DNA of 43,639 bases from Salinimicrobium xinjiangense DSM 19287 (GCF_000423585.1 NZ_AUIG01000015.1:92981-136619), one strand, 5' to 3'. Counted from the first letter of the stretch, positions 9,714 to 17,935 are shown. Notes: generated by a model from the letters alone, not told the origin. Made by a program: numbers and translations.

Positions 9714-9983
9714 TTAAGGAATCCCCAAATAACCTTTTCCCATTTCCTCAATCGGCGGACAAGCATCCGACGTCCAGTAGATCTCATTAAAGGTTTTGCA
9801 GAATTTGATTGTGTGTTCCCACTCTTCAGCCTTGAATCGTATATCGTGATCTGGCCAGCTCATGATGTAGGGAATAACGAGGTCTTCCTTTTCCCTGTAC
9901 CACTCCAGCCAGAACAACAGGAATTTTTCACTGCCTAAATTTTCATTCTTTTTTAGCCACTGCATCAGGGCCGGGGGGATCAT
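9714..9983 (-). CDS. Small unknown protein, probably the 3' part of a frameshifted gene
   Basis: 89 codons, rich in Trp, Glu and Lys, no signal peptide, no recognised family. It overlaps the preceding 122-codon frame by 41 bases. The overlap contains a run of six C on the coding strand (six G at 9973-9978). With five C the two frames would fuse after VKDDPP into one protein of about 199 residues, and the out-of-frame tail of the upstream frame is simply this gene's start misread. I therefore think this is the C-terminal half of one protein, though a genuine overlapping gene with its own ATG cannot be excluded. Confidence 0.55.
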   Translation of the reverse strand: MIPPALMQWLKKNENLGSEKFLLFWLEWYREKEDLVIPYIMSWPDHDIRFKAEEWEHTIKFCKTFNEIYWTSDACPPIEEMGKGYLGIP

Positions 9984-10311
9984 CTTTTACCTGCTCAAAA
10001 ATGGCATTTTCCTCTTTGAAATATTTTTCATGTTCATAGAGCTCTACCACGTCCTCCAGACTGGAATATAAGGAGCTAAGCCTGCTTTCCGGCGCATCCC
10101 AGCAACATTCACAACCCATGCCGTCTATACAGGAGCCCACATGCCGGTGATCATGGCTGTACTCGTAAAGCTCTTCATACTTAAGGATCCACCACGTGAT
10201 CTTTGGGACGTTATAAAAACCGTCCTTTTTTAAACTTTCAAAAAGCTCGAAGGCTTCTTCTATTTCTCGCAGATACAGGTTGCGGTGGGGATGAACGGTG
10301 GATGTACTCAT
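9943..10311 (-). CDS. Small unknown protein, probably the 5' part of a frameshifted gene
   Basis: 122 codons with a normal ATG; helical and acidic, with a Cys/His-rich stretch GSCIDGMGCECCWDAPESR around residues 62-80 that could bind metal (inference). The last nine residues (GPDAVAKKE) are the shifted reading of the next frame and follow a six-C run, so the natural protein probably continued into the 89-codon frame. No signal peptide. Family not recognised. Confidence 0.6.
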   Translation of the reverse strand: MSTSTVHPHRNLYLREIEEAFELFESLKKDGFYNVPKITWWILKYEELYEYSHDHRHVGSCIDGMGCECCWDAPESRLSSLYSSLEDVVELYEHEKYFKEENAIFEQVKDDPPGPDAVAKKE

Positions 10312-10473
10312 TGTGCGATATTCTCCATCAGTGTTGTCCGATTAAATTAATCAGATATTTTATGTGGTTTACAGGTTAAAAACTGGGTTTCTTTTTTTCC
10401 AATTAATATTTTAATTCATATGGTTTTTAGTTTCATCGAAAGCTGTCTTGACTCTAGATTCCTGCAAGCGGTC

Positions 10474-10896
10474 TTAGGTCTTTTTATTATCAATCAGGTA
10501 TTCATCTATTTTTTTGCCCTCTTCAAAGACCAAAAAATGATCCTTTTCATATAGACTTTCATATTCCAAATGTACATACTCCAGCAGTTCTCCTTTTTCG
10601 ATCTTAATAATACCCGTAAACCAGTCGGCAAATACCTTTTTTTGATCCGGGAACAGATCCTTTAGATCCATGGGCATGGTCTCTCCCTCCAAACCTTCGA
10701 AATTGCCGTTGAAGTCAATGAGGTACAGTTTTTCATCTTTCAATTGCCAGGTGCCAAAATAGCCCCGCCAGCAGGCGGTGTGAAAAGGTTCAAATCTTAG
10801 GTGTGGATTTTTCTTCAGAAACAGCTCTAAAGGTTCTGTTGCCATTTGTTCCTCTTTGCCGTTGATGTAGATAATCTCTCTTGCCTGGGCGGTCAT
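10474..10896 (-). CDS. Cytosolic protein of unknown function with WRGYFGTWQL motif
   Basis: 140 codons, no signal peptide, acidic, alternating beta and alpha pattern. The central block CWRGYFGTWQLKDEKLYLID suggests a small beta-rich domain. I do not recognise the family with confidence. It lies 3' of the RecD-like helicase gene on the same strand with a spacer of about 19 bases, so it may be the last gene of the XRE-helicase operon. Confidence 0.65.
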   Translation of the reverse strand: MTAQAREIIYINGKEEQMATEPLELFLKKNPHLRFEPFHTACWRGYFGTWQLKDEKLYLIDFNGNFEGLEGETMPMDLKDLFPDQKKVFADWFTGIIKIEKGELLEYVHLEYESLYEKDHFLVFEEGKKIDEYLIDNKKT

Positions 10897-10915
10897 GATG
10901 GTGGTCGATTAGTTT

Positions 10916-12325
10916 TTAATATAAAATAAGTTCTTCCTTCGCTCTCGTAATCGCTGTATATTGGTATCGCAGCGTCGGCATATAGAATTCATTGATATAA
11001 ACCTTGTTCCATTCGCCACCCTGTGCCTTATGACAGGTGATAGAATAACCATAGGTGGCCCTGATCGCCCCTACATATTTATCATCCCACGGAGCACCCG
11101 ATTTCTGATACCTTTTGTTAGCTCTGAACCTTTCAGAACGCAGCCGGCGTTCCTGTTCCGCTTTCAATCCTTTTGGATGAGTGATACATTCCAGCAGGAG
11201 GACGTCGTCAATGATCTCGTCCTCATCCTTAAGATTTTTATACTTCAGTTTCACGGGAGCAAAGCTGAGGCCTGAGACTAATTCTATCTTATCAAGATCT
11301 ACGTCCAGGATCACCACATGATCTCCGCTGTATAACTCCTTTTGACCGCGGCGCCAGGTCTGGGTAACCAGCAAAAGATCTTCATTGATAACCAGGGGCA
11401 CTTTCCTTCCGAAGCGATAAGTCCGCACCATTTCATTAAAAACCCGGTTCATGTTATGACTTGCAGCTATGGAGATGCTGTGTTCGTAGCCGTGCTTATT
11501 AAATTCAGAAATATAATTGAGCGCAGCAGTTCTCATGGGTTGCCGGTCAATATCGGTCAGCTCTTCCGCAGGCATTTCATTGTCTATTGATTCCCGAAGT
11601 GTAACTGCATTTTTGAGGATGTAGCTATCCTTCTGTTGTCGTTTTACTTCTGTAAGTTGATAGGCGGTTCCCTCCAGATTATACTTCTCCACAAGATATT
11701 CTCTTGATAAGGCTTTTGAGAAATCCTCATGAATAGGAGGAAGCTGATTGCGATCACCCAACAAGATCATTTTATTCAGGGGATTGCCGTCTTTTACAAA
11801 TTTAACCAGATCGTTTAAAAGGGAATTAGTACTCACAAACAGACTGGCTTCATCATTTGTAACAATGGTCGAGATCATGGAAGCTTCATCAAGAAGGTAA
11901 ATAGTGTAATCCTTAATGGGATTGGGTTTTAATTTGAACACTACTTCCCCTGTCTGCGGACTCGCCACAGAATTGTAGATCAAAGAATGTATAGTGGAAC
12001 TCGTGGCTCCTGATTTTTTTCCAAGTATCCTCGCAGCCCTTCCTGTGGGAGCGGCAATTTTGTATTTGATGTCTACGGAATTCAGGTACTTGATCAATGC
12101 TGTGGTGATGGAAGTCTTTCCTGTCCCGGCGGCACCGCTCAGGATGAGGAAATCCTGCATATTGGTAGAATCCACCAGTTCTGCCATGGCCAGGAGGGCG
12201 GTTTCCTGCTCGGAAGTAGGGGATTGGAACTCCAGGAAATTTAATATGGATTTTGCTGTGGTCTTTTTGGGAAGGGGCTGAGTATCCATAATTTCTGTGT
12301 ATTGATTCTCCTCAATTTTCTTCAT
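10916..12325 (-). CDS. RecD-like ATP-dependent DNA helicase
   Basis: A superfamily 1 helicase of about 469 residues. Walker A is GAAGTGKTS near residue 65, Walker B is YLLDEASMIS near 145, motif III is LLGDRNQLPP. The C-terminal UvrD_C_2-type region has YGYSITCHKAQGGEWNKV and YTAITRAKEEL. The family (short RecD-like/AAA_30 helicases) translocates on single-stranded DNA; the exact role here is unknown. The start chosen gives MKKIEENQ and lies inside the 3' end of the XRE regulator gene; an ATG five codons upstream is also open. The overlap with the regulator implies coupled translation. Confidence 0.85.
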   Translation of the reverse strand: MKKIEENQYTEIMDTQPLPKKTTAKSILNFLEFQSPTSEQETALLAMAELVDSTNMQDFLILSGAAGTGKTSITTALIKYLNSVDIKYKIAAPTGRAARILGKKSGATSSTIHSLIYNSVASPQTGEVVFKLKPNPIKDYTIYLLDEASMISTIVTNDEASLFVSTNSLLNDLVKFVKDGNPLNKMILLGDRNQLPPIHEDFSKALSREYLVEKYNLEGTAYQLTEVKRQQKDSYILKNAVTLRESIDNEMPAEELTDIDRQPMRTAALNYISEFNKHGYEHSISIAASHNMNRVFNEMVRTYRFGRKVPLVINEDLLLVTQTWRRGQKELYSGDHVVILDVDLDKIELVSGLSFAPVKLKYKNLKDEDEIIDDVLLLECITHPKGLKAEQERRLRSERFRANKRYQKSGAPWDDKYVGAIRATYGYSITCHKAQGGEWNKVYINEFYMPTLRYQYTAITRAKEELILY

Positions 12326-12632
12326 GTATTTCAATCGCAAGAAGATCTATTTCAAGTGCCTCTTCAATCCTGCTCAAAGTCTCAAGAGTAAAATTTTCTT
12401 TTCCTTTTACCCATTTATTCACCTGCTGCGGAGAAACCTTCATCATTGCTGCCAATTCCTTCTGGGTTTTCTTTTGTTCCCTTAGGGCACGAAGGATCCT
12501 GAAAGCGATCTTCTGAGACTTTCTTATCCAGGTTTTATTTTCATTTCTCCATTGGACCTCTTTTTTCCAGGCTCCCGGATCCGGCTTTACAATTGACTGG
12601 AGTTTTTCTATGGCTTCTTCCTTCTTGTTCAT
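12312..12632 (-). CDS. XRE-family helix-turn-helix regulator
   Basis: 106 residues: a charged helical N-terminal half containing a Trp-rich W-K-K-E-V-Q-W segment, then an XRE/cro HTH at about residues 43-100 (QKELAAMMKVSPQQVNKWVKG). This layout resembles HigA-like antitoxin regulators, but no toxin gene adjoins it. Instead its stop overlaps the start of the RecD-like helicase. It is the first gene of that unit and probably regulates it (inference). Confidence 0.8.
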   Translation of the reverse strand: MNKKEEAIEKLQSIVKPDPGAWKKEVQWRNENKTWIRKSQKIAFRILRALREQKKTQKELAAMMKVSPQQVNKWVKGKENFTLETLSRIEEALEIDLLAIEIHEEN

Positions 12633-12865
12633 CTTTTTAGCTGTTTCACTACTACTAAATTTATAACTATTTCAGTAAAATTAAGCTGTGAGTTTATTTT
12701 AAATTTTCCACCTTTTGAAAACAGTCTGAAGGGTCATTATAGTAACAGGTTGTTGAAACAGTCCTGCAGGGGCGTAATAAGTGCAAATCCCGTGAAGCGG
12801 GATGAATCAAGAAGGAAACTGTCAAGAAACCCTAAAAGGGCGTGATATTCAGTCATTCACAATAT
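12633..12865. other. Spacer with a short hairpin
   Basis: No gene seen. It contains a perfect hairpin ATCCCG-TGAAG-CGGGAT at 12787-12803. It separates the XRE gene from a transposase fossil and may include the original end of that element. Confidence 0.5.
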
Positions 12866-13138
12866 TTATTCGCAAACATACTTCTCGTCATATTCGACAT
12901 ACTAATTTTTCAAATAAGTCTGGTATTCTTCCTGAAATGTTTTCTTGCGATGATGCTCATACTGATTAGCGTGGTATGCAAAAACTCTGTCAATTTCAGA
13001 AGGGTTTACCGAAAATGCCTCATATCCATCCTGCCAATAGAAGTTTGGATATCCCACTCCTTTGGTTTTAATTCATTTAAAGGAATGGGATTTTAATTCG
13101 TCCAGAAGTTTTATCAGAGTTATCTTTTTTGAAAGCAT
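12866..13138 (-). pseudogene. IS200/REP-associated (Y1-type) transposase fossil
   Basis: On the minus strand a single frame reads MLSKKITLIKLLDELKSH, a stop, then IKTKG, then FYWQDGYEAFSVNPSEIDRV, then NQYEHHRKKTFQEEYQTYLK, a second stop, and VEYDEKYVCE. The blocks F-x-W-Q-x-G-Y-x-A-F-S and N-Q-x-E-H-H-x-K-x-x-F are the signature of the C-terminal half of Y1 (HUH) transposases of the IS200/RAYT group. The first in-frame stop stands where the family has Trp (K-W-I-K). The N-terminal part with the His-x-His motif is missing. It is a decayed, non-functional remnant just upstream of the fic gene. Confidence 0.85.
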
Positions 13139-13191
13139 GCAGAGGATCTTTTGCGATTGGCTTCACTCATCTTTCGTGTATGGCGACGGAA

Positions 13192-13272
13192 GTAAATATT
13201 ACTCTCAAAAAAGATACGAAGGTAAATATTAGCTATATTTACTCTTGTTGGAATAACAACAGTAATTTTTAC
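13192..13272 (+). promoter_or_regulatory. Operator cluster upstream of fic
   Basis: Repeated GTAAATATT-type sites: a copy at 13192, another at 13222 paired with its inverse at 13235-13242 (GTAAATAT-TAGCT-ATATTTAC, perfect), and GTAA-TTT-TTAC at 13262-13272. Starts are 30 and 40 bases apart, so on one DNA face. The inverted pair covers a TATATTTA box resembling the -7 element. The Fic protein has a C-terminal winged-helix-like region, so autorepression is a reasonable inference. Confidence 0.6.
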
Positions 13273-13282
13273 CTCTGTATCT

Positions 13283-14368
13283 ATGAAAGATTTTAACAGA
13301 AATGAGCCTTACAATAATTTGCCCTTGTTGCCACCAAAAGCTTCATTAGAAACAACATCGGTACTGCGCAAAACGATAGAAGCCAGCAGGGCATTGGCAA
13401 AATTAAATGGAATGCTCATGAATTTACCCAATCCCACTTTATTCCTGGACACTATTCATTTACAGGAAGCTAAAGCCAGTTCTGAAATTGAAAACATCAT
13501 CACGACAAATGACGATTTGTATAAGGCTATTGTGGCAGATAAAACATTTGACAAGCCTTCAACCAGGGAAGTAATCAGTTACAAAGAAGCATTATGGCAA
13601 GGCTTAAAAACTATTGACAACAAACCTTTTATAACTACCAATTTGTGCGTTGAGATTGTTCAAATTATAAAGAAAAATACGGCAGGAATAAGGACCACTC
13701 CTGGCACCAGTCTTAAAAATCCGCAAGGAGAAATTATATATACCCCACCCTCCGGAGAATTGGTGTTACGAGATAAATTAGCCAATCTTGAAAGGTTTTT
13801 AAACGAAAAAGATACCCTCGACCCCTTGATTAAGATGGCAATAATGCACTACCAATTCGAAGCGATTCACCCATTTACTGACGGAAATGGTCGAACAGGA
13901 CGTATTTTGCTATTACTCTATTTAAAAATCGAAAAACTTTTAGATATTCCGGCATTATATCTCAGTGAATATATTATTAAAAACAAATCAGATTACTATT
14001 CGAAATTACGCCAGGTAACCGAAAATGATGACTGGGAAGAATGGATTTTGTATATGCTTGAAATGATCTCTTATACGGCAAATAAAGGATTGAAACTTTT
14101 AAATCAAGTGAATGGGTTGATGCAAACTTTTACCGATGAAGTAAAGGAGACGCTACCAAAGGTATATTCTAAAGATTTAATAGAAATACTTTTCAAACTA
14201 CCCTATACAAAACGTCAGTACTTAATCGATGCTGGTTTAGGAACCCCAAAAACTGTAGGAAATTATTTGAATGAATTGGAGAAGGCCGGATTCTTAACCT
14301 CTGAAAAAGTTGGGAAAGAAAAACTGTATCTTAATTACAAGTTGATGGAAATATTGGAGAAATCCTGA
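13283..14368 (+). CDS. Fic-domain protein, class II (self-inhibited), with C-terminal winged helix
   Basis: 361 residues. The Fic active-site motif is at residues 196-207 (HPFTDGNGRTGR), intact with catalytic His196. Fic enzymes usually transfer AMP from ATP to Ser, Thr or Tyr of target proteins. The N-terminal Fic_N region holds the inhibitory helix motif S-x-x-x-E-N at residues 66-71 (SSEIEN), which places the protein in class II, where the Glu blocks the gamma-phosphate site until relieved. A beta-hairpin flap (GEIIYTPPSGE) lies upstream of the motif. The last 70 residues look like a winged helix. No separate antitoxin gene is needed or seen. It sits between a transposase fossil and a truncated hsdR, in an accessory region. 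Confidence 0.92.
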   Translation: MKDFNRNEPYNNLPLLPPKASLETTSVLRKTIEASRALAKLNGMLMNLPNPTLFLDTIHLQEAKASSEIENIITTNDDLYKAIVADKTFDKPSTREVISYKEALWQGLKTIDNKPFITTNLCVEIVQIIKKNTAGIRTTPGTSLKNPQGEIIYTPPSGELVLRDKLANLERFLNEKDTLDPLIKMAIMHYQFEAIHPFTDGNGRTGRILLLLYLKIEKLLDIPALYLSEYIIKNKSDYYSKLRQVTENDDWEEWILYMLEMISYTANKGLKLLNQVNGLMQTFTDEVKETLPKVYSKDLIEILFKLPYTKRQYLIDAGLGTPKTVGNYLNELEKAGFLTSEKVGKEKLYLNYKLMEILEKS

Positions 14369-14400
14369 ATATAGCTTTGAAGGGGGGCGATAAGGAATTG

Positions 14401-14456
14401 TATCGAGAACACACGAGGGAGTTGTGTCTTCCTAACCTGTTCTCGATATTTTTTTT
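14401..14456 (+). terminator. Rho-independent terminator after fic
   Basis: A stem ATCGAGAACA (14402-14411) pairs with TGTTCTCGAT (14438-14447), with a smaller inner stem, and is followed by a run of eight T. It is about 30 bases past the fic stop. Confidence 0.75.
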
Positions 14457-14484
14457 CTTTCCGCTATCGCTCCAGAAAAAAACA

Positions 14485-14580
14485 CCTGCCTGCCGGCAGG
14501 CAGGCTCGAACTGACGTGCAGTGGTCGTCGTCACGGATTGCAAATCCGCGCCAACGGATTCCTGCGTGCTGACATTCCTC
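14485..14580. repeat. REP-like palindromes
   Basis: A perfect 20-base palindrome CCTGCCTGCCGGCAGGCAGG (14485-14504) is followed by a short hairpin CGGATT-GCA-AATCCG near 14533. GC-rich palindromes like these are the usual substrates of REP-associated transposases; a fossil of one lies 1.4 kb away (link is inference). Confidence 0.6.
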
Positions 14581-14646
14581 TTTCCACTTTCCTCTTTCCG
14601 CTTTTTAACCCTCAATTTTGAATCTTAAATTTTGAATTTTGAATCC
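14581..14646. repeat. Heptamer array abutting the hsdR stop codon
   Basis: Read on the minus strand from the base after the hsdR stop: GGATTCA, AAATTCA, AAATTTA, AGATTCA, AAATTGA, GGGTTAA, AAAGCGG, AAAGAGG, AAAGTGG, AAAGAGG. The 7-nt register is unbroken for ten units although the word changes midway. Confidence 0.88.
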
Positions 14647-15768
14647 TCACGCCTCCAAAGGCCAATCCCTATACTGCCCCTCGGCCTGCTCAATCACCTC
14701 CTTCAACAAATTATCCAGCTCAGAAAATGGTACTTTACCCCGTAATTCTTTTTTCACCGCCAGCCGAATGGCGGCGCGGGCGTCTTCTTTTTTGGTCCAG
14801 TCGAGCTGGAGGTTTTTCTTGACGGAGTCTACTACCGTATGCACCAGGTCCTGGATGGGACCGCTTTGATTGAGGAGCTTTTCGTTGGCACTAAACAGGT
14901 CGTAAAAAGCCAGTTCGTCTTCGGTTAAACCGAGTTGTCTGGTCCTGATGTCATCCTGCTGAAATTCATTAGCGATATCCAGCAAATGCTTGATGGCGGC
15001 AATGGAATCCAGGGAATTCCGGTGGTAGTTGCTCAGCACTTTTTCCAGCTCGTCTTTCAGCTTGCGCATTCGGCGGATGTTCTTTGGCATTCGCACCCTT
15101 ATCTCGTCATTGATGATCCTGCGCAGCAATTCGACTTTGATGTTCTCGTCGCCTTTTTCCTTTACAATGGCCTGGAAGCGATCGTCTACGATGGATATAT
15201 CGATCTTATCCAGGTTGTACATTTTTGCCAGGTCCACAATTTCCTGTGATTCCAGTGATTTGCTGATCAGGTCTTTTATCTTGTCGTTCTTTTCCCTGCG
15301 CGGACCGGGAGGGAATTTGATCTTTCTTATGAGCTGCCTGATCTTCTGGATGATCGCCAGCTCTTCCTGAATCTCCCAGATTCGCGGATCTGAACTAGTC
15401 ATCGCAACCAGTTCGGCCAGCTTCCGCTCTTCGAGCAAAAAAGCATCGGTAACGACATCAGACTTTAAAAGGCTGTTCACTTTACTGTTGCACCATTTCA
15501 ATCTGTCCATTTCGGTCATTGAATTGACTGTTTCCGCATCAAAATCACCAATCATATCTTTCACTTTCTCAAATTGCTCCAGGCAAATTTTCACAGCGGC
15601 TTCAAGATCCAAAGTGGGTTTGCCTTCTCCGCCTCTGGCGGTGTATTTTTTGGTGGCTTCGGCAAGGAAGCCGGAAATGCCTATAAAATCCATTACGAGT
15701 CCATTGGGTTTGTCCTTGAAAACCCGGTTCACTCTTGCAATGGCCTGCATCAGGTTATGGCCTTTCAT
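14647..15768 (-). pseudogene. hsdR: Type I restriction enzyme R subunit, 3' fragment
   Basis: The frame begins inside the helicase region with MKGHNLMQAIARVNRVFKD and then GLVMDFIG, the conserved motif VI area of HsdR, and continues through the helical C-terminal domain that contacts the methylase. The frame is open four or five codons farther (PDKI), matching the family before MKGHN, and then matches nothing. The nuclease domain and first helicase lobe, roughly 600 or more residues, are absent, as are hsdM and hsdS. It is therefore a truncated, non-functional remnant of a type I restriction-modification locus, even though its remaining frame is undamaged. A truncated membrane regulator gene is joined directly to its 5' end. 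Confidence 0.88.
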
Positions 15769-16241
15769 GATCTTATCCGGTGTTTTTTGAGCGCTTTAAA
15801 TGAGATGACCGCGTAGAAACCGAGGTGGCAGAATTTAAATATTCCCAATAAAATTGCAAACAGGGATCCATAAATTTCCTGCAGATCTATGGTTCCGGAA
15901 GTGCCGTTAAAGCTATAGTAATAAAAGACGGTGAAGATGGGAATATATAAAAAGAATGCACTGTAATGTCTAAAGAAATCCCTGAAATTCAGACGCCGTA
16001 AAAAGCTCCGGATGTAAAGGTAAAGCGTAGGTCCAAGCAGTAATAACAGAGGATCCACTAAAAAAGAGCCAATAGGTTCTCCAAGCAGTTCATTGATGAA
16101 GGTTCCTGAAATTATTATGGACACCAGGAGGACAAACATTCCAATAAGCCATGCGTTATTCTTCTTGCTTCCCGACTTGTAGAATAGCAATAACGACAAG
16201 ATGAAGCCCTGGCTGATGCCTGCGATAATAAAAAAGTTCAT
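15765..16241 (-). pseudogene. 7TM sensor half of an AraC-type regulator, truncated
   Basis: 158 codons with a normal start and five or more hydrophobic segments (GISQGFILSLLLF, LIGMFVLLVSIIISG, VDPLLLLLGPTLYLYI, SAFFLYIPIFTVFYYY, AILLGIFKFCHLGFYAVISF). This resembles the membrane half of Bacteroidota regulators that carry an AraC HTH at the C terminus. The HTH is missing: the frame runs into hsdR sequence around 15770-15780 and stops after KALKKHRIRS. The overlap with the hsdR frame is a deletion or recombination joint, not an operon. Assignment to the AraC class is inferred from the layout. Confidence 0.65.
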
Positions 16242-16623
16242 AGCACTGTAAAAACAACTATGGCAGCACTGAAGAAGAAGGCACCACTTTTAAAATCACT
16301 CTTCCAAGACGATAATTGTATTTTCCGGGCGGAACGTACCATCTACCGTCTATCACTAATGACTACTTCCCCAATACATTATTTGACTTTTCCCTATACA
16401 TGCGGTGTGACAAACGAAGGTACAAGAAGGTACATAAAACTGACAGGGGAATTCATGTTTTAAAATCGCCAAAAATTTCATGGTATTCTCGCTAATTCTC
16501 TCCCATCATACTGGTTAAATTTTTTTTCTGCTTTAAGGTTTTTTTTATCGCTCCAGGTGAAGCCTTGAACTATTTAGAAGGAAGAAGAACAAGCAATTTG
16601 TGGCCACCAATTAACAGATTGAT
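16242..16623. other. Spacer, nothing recognised
   Basis: About 380 bases between the truncated regulator and the 3' end of hipT. No gene, clear terminator or heptamer array is seen; a 67-codon plus-strand frame has no family features. It probably includes the promoter of the truncated regulator. Confidence 0.5.
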
Positions 16624-17607
16624 TTACGAATTAATTTTTTGCAGTTGCTTCAAACGATAATGGTAATCCTGGATATAATTTCGCTGGGTAGATTTCTCCA
16701 AAAAGGAAGCATTGCTCAACTCGACGATTTCTTCCGAACTTTCCAGCATGCTCGCCATAATTTGATTAAACTGCTTTGGTTTGATTTCCACCTGTTCTGC
16801 CAAAATTTTAAATTGTCCGGCAATAGTGGTTTGTGCCATGTGTTTGGGCAACAAGCCCTCCTCCAGGGCGAAATTGCTATCATCTACATGAATTCGGGTA
16901 TTGAGTAAATCATAAGCTGGGCTTAACCGGTGATCCCCCATAGGTGTTTCAAGAATAGCGAAATTTTTTAAATGAGCGTCACCGTTGGAAAACAGATAAT
17001 TAAACACCAAAAGTTTAAATAATTTGGGCGTTTCGATACGATAAGCCGGAAGGAACTTTTTCATCAGTTCAAATAATTCGAGGTAATTTCCTTCATATTT
17101 ATAATGTTCGCCATGGGTTTGAGGCGTTTTACCGGCAAGGGTGGCAAAATCTTCTTTGGCTTTTTTCGAGCCATCTGGTTTTACATCAAACCGTTTGGTA
17201 ATGTAGGCGGGAGCTTCATTTTGGAAAAAGATGAGTGCATTTTCTGCAGTTTCAATATTGAATATTTGGCGGGCAATCTGCATGGTTAAATGCTCATTAG
17301 CGGGCATTTGATCGCGTTTCCTACCAAAATGTGGAATAGGTTTCAATATATGAGTGCCTTGCTCTCCTTCTTTGATGAGACGTAGCTTGTTTTTTTCCAG
17401 AAGTACTGAGAATTTTTCCTGTACTCCGGATATTGAAATACGCTGTTGATTGTCTTCAAAAAGTTTATCTGTTTGTTGGTTGGAGTTCGGTGCTTCATAT
17501 GGTAACACATGAGAAACCTTACGACCATCAAAAACATGTTTTAAGCAGGTTCTGCTATATGTACTGAATCCTTCTGCCAATGTTCCTGGACAATGATTTA
17601 CTTTCAT
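16624..17607 (-). CDS. hipT: HipT-type Ser/Thr kinase toxin of a HipBST system
   Basis: 327 residues, a HipA-fold kinase without the N-terminal subdomain 1. The Gly-rich loop reads RISISGVQEKFSVLL, so it has the S-I-S pair (Ser58, Ser60) that in E. coli HipT is the autophosphorylation site. ATP site Lys lies in HILKP (Lys89). The catalytic loop is NGDAHLKNF (Asp210) and the metal site SPAYDLLNT (Asp233). The missing N-subdomain is the separate hipS product upstream. Known HipT and HipA kinases phosphorylate aminoacyl-tRNA synthetases (TrpS, GltX) and halt translation; the target here is unknown. It is the last gene of hipB-hipS-hipT, with a 7-base gap after hipS. Confidence 0.88.
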   Translation of the reverse strand: MKVNHCPGTLAEGFSTYSRTCLKHVFDGRKVSHVLPYEAPNSNQQTDKLFEDNQQRISISGVQEKFSVLLEKNKLRLIKEGEQGTHILKPIPHFGRKRDQMPANEHLTMQIARQIFNIETAENALIFFQNEAPAYITKRFDVKPDGSKKAKEDFATLAGKTPQTHGEHYKYEGNYLELFELMKKFLPAYRIETPKLFKLLVFNYLFSNGDAHLKNFAILETPMGDHRLSPAYDLLNTRIHVDDSNFALEEGLLPKHMAQTTIAGQFKILAEQVEIKPKQFNQIMASMLESSEEIVELSNASFLEKSTQRNYIQDYHYRLKQLQKINS

Positions 17608-17614
17608 TTAAATT

Positions 17615-17935
17615 TTATTTTTTTTTAACTGTAACAGCTCCTACCGTGTCATATCGGGCCGTAGCCATAAGAATCCCAAAGTAGTCATCGGTGTCCAGTC
17701 GATTTGCCTTACATACACTTAGTCGATTGGTTCCTTCCGGAAGCATATTGTAAAAAAAAGGGAATAGGTATTCAGCGTGATATTCCGGTTGGGATCGGGG
17801 TAGGGTAAGACTAATAGATGGATTTGCCGGATCTGCCAGCCATGCTTTCAGATATCGGAAGGTAAAGCTTCCGTCGTCATGCTGTTCTAATATACCTGCT
17901 TCCTCTCCTTTATAGAATATATTAGCTTGCCTCAT
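17615..17935 (-). CDS. hipS: HipS, free N-subdomain 1 of HipA (antitoxin)
   Basis: 106 residues that match only the first subdomain of HipA (couple_hipA family): FYKGEEAGILEQ, FRYLKAWL, then ISLTLPRSQPEY and PFFYNMLPEGTNR. In one-piece HipA this domain is fused to the kinase. In HipBST systems it is separate, and in the E. coli case HipS rather than HipB neutralises HipT. The start overlaps the hipB stop as ATGA. The gene ends in a run of nine A (KKK-stop). Complete for this family. Confidence 0.87.
   Translation of the reverse strand: MRQANIFYKGEEAGILEQHDDGSFTFRYLKAWLADPANPSISLTLPRSQPEYHAEYLFPFFYNMLPEGTNRLSVCKANRLDTDDYFGILMATARYDTVGAVTVKKK

Noticed and set aside
12842-13096. 84-codon hydrophobic plus-strand frame
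   Set aside because: It is the antisense of the decayed Y1 transposase; the true signal is on the minus strand.
14505-14560. Possible tRNA fragment (TTCGAA-like text and CGGATTGCAAATCCG stem)
   Set aside because: No acceptor pairing and no full cloverleaf; better explained as a REP-like palindrome.
14331-14615. 94-codon minus-strand frame between fic and hsdR
   Set aside because: It translates REP-like palindromes and the fic terminator; such frames recur in spacer elements.
16260-16463. 67-codon plus-strand frame
   Set aside because: No family features and it lies in the promoter side of the truncated regulator.
17600-17640. A9 run at the hipS end as a programmed frameshift making a one-piece HipA
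   Set aside because: Both shifted frames hit stops before hipT, so no fusion results.
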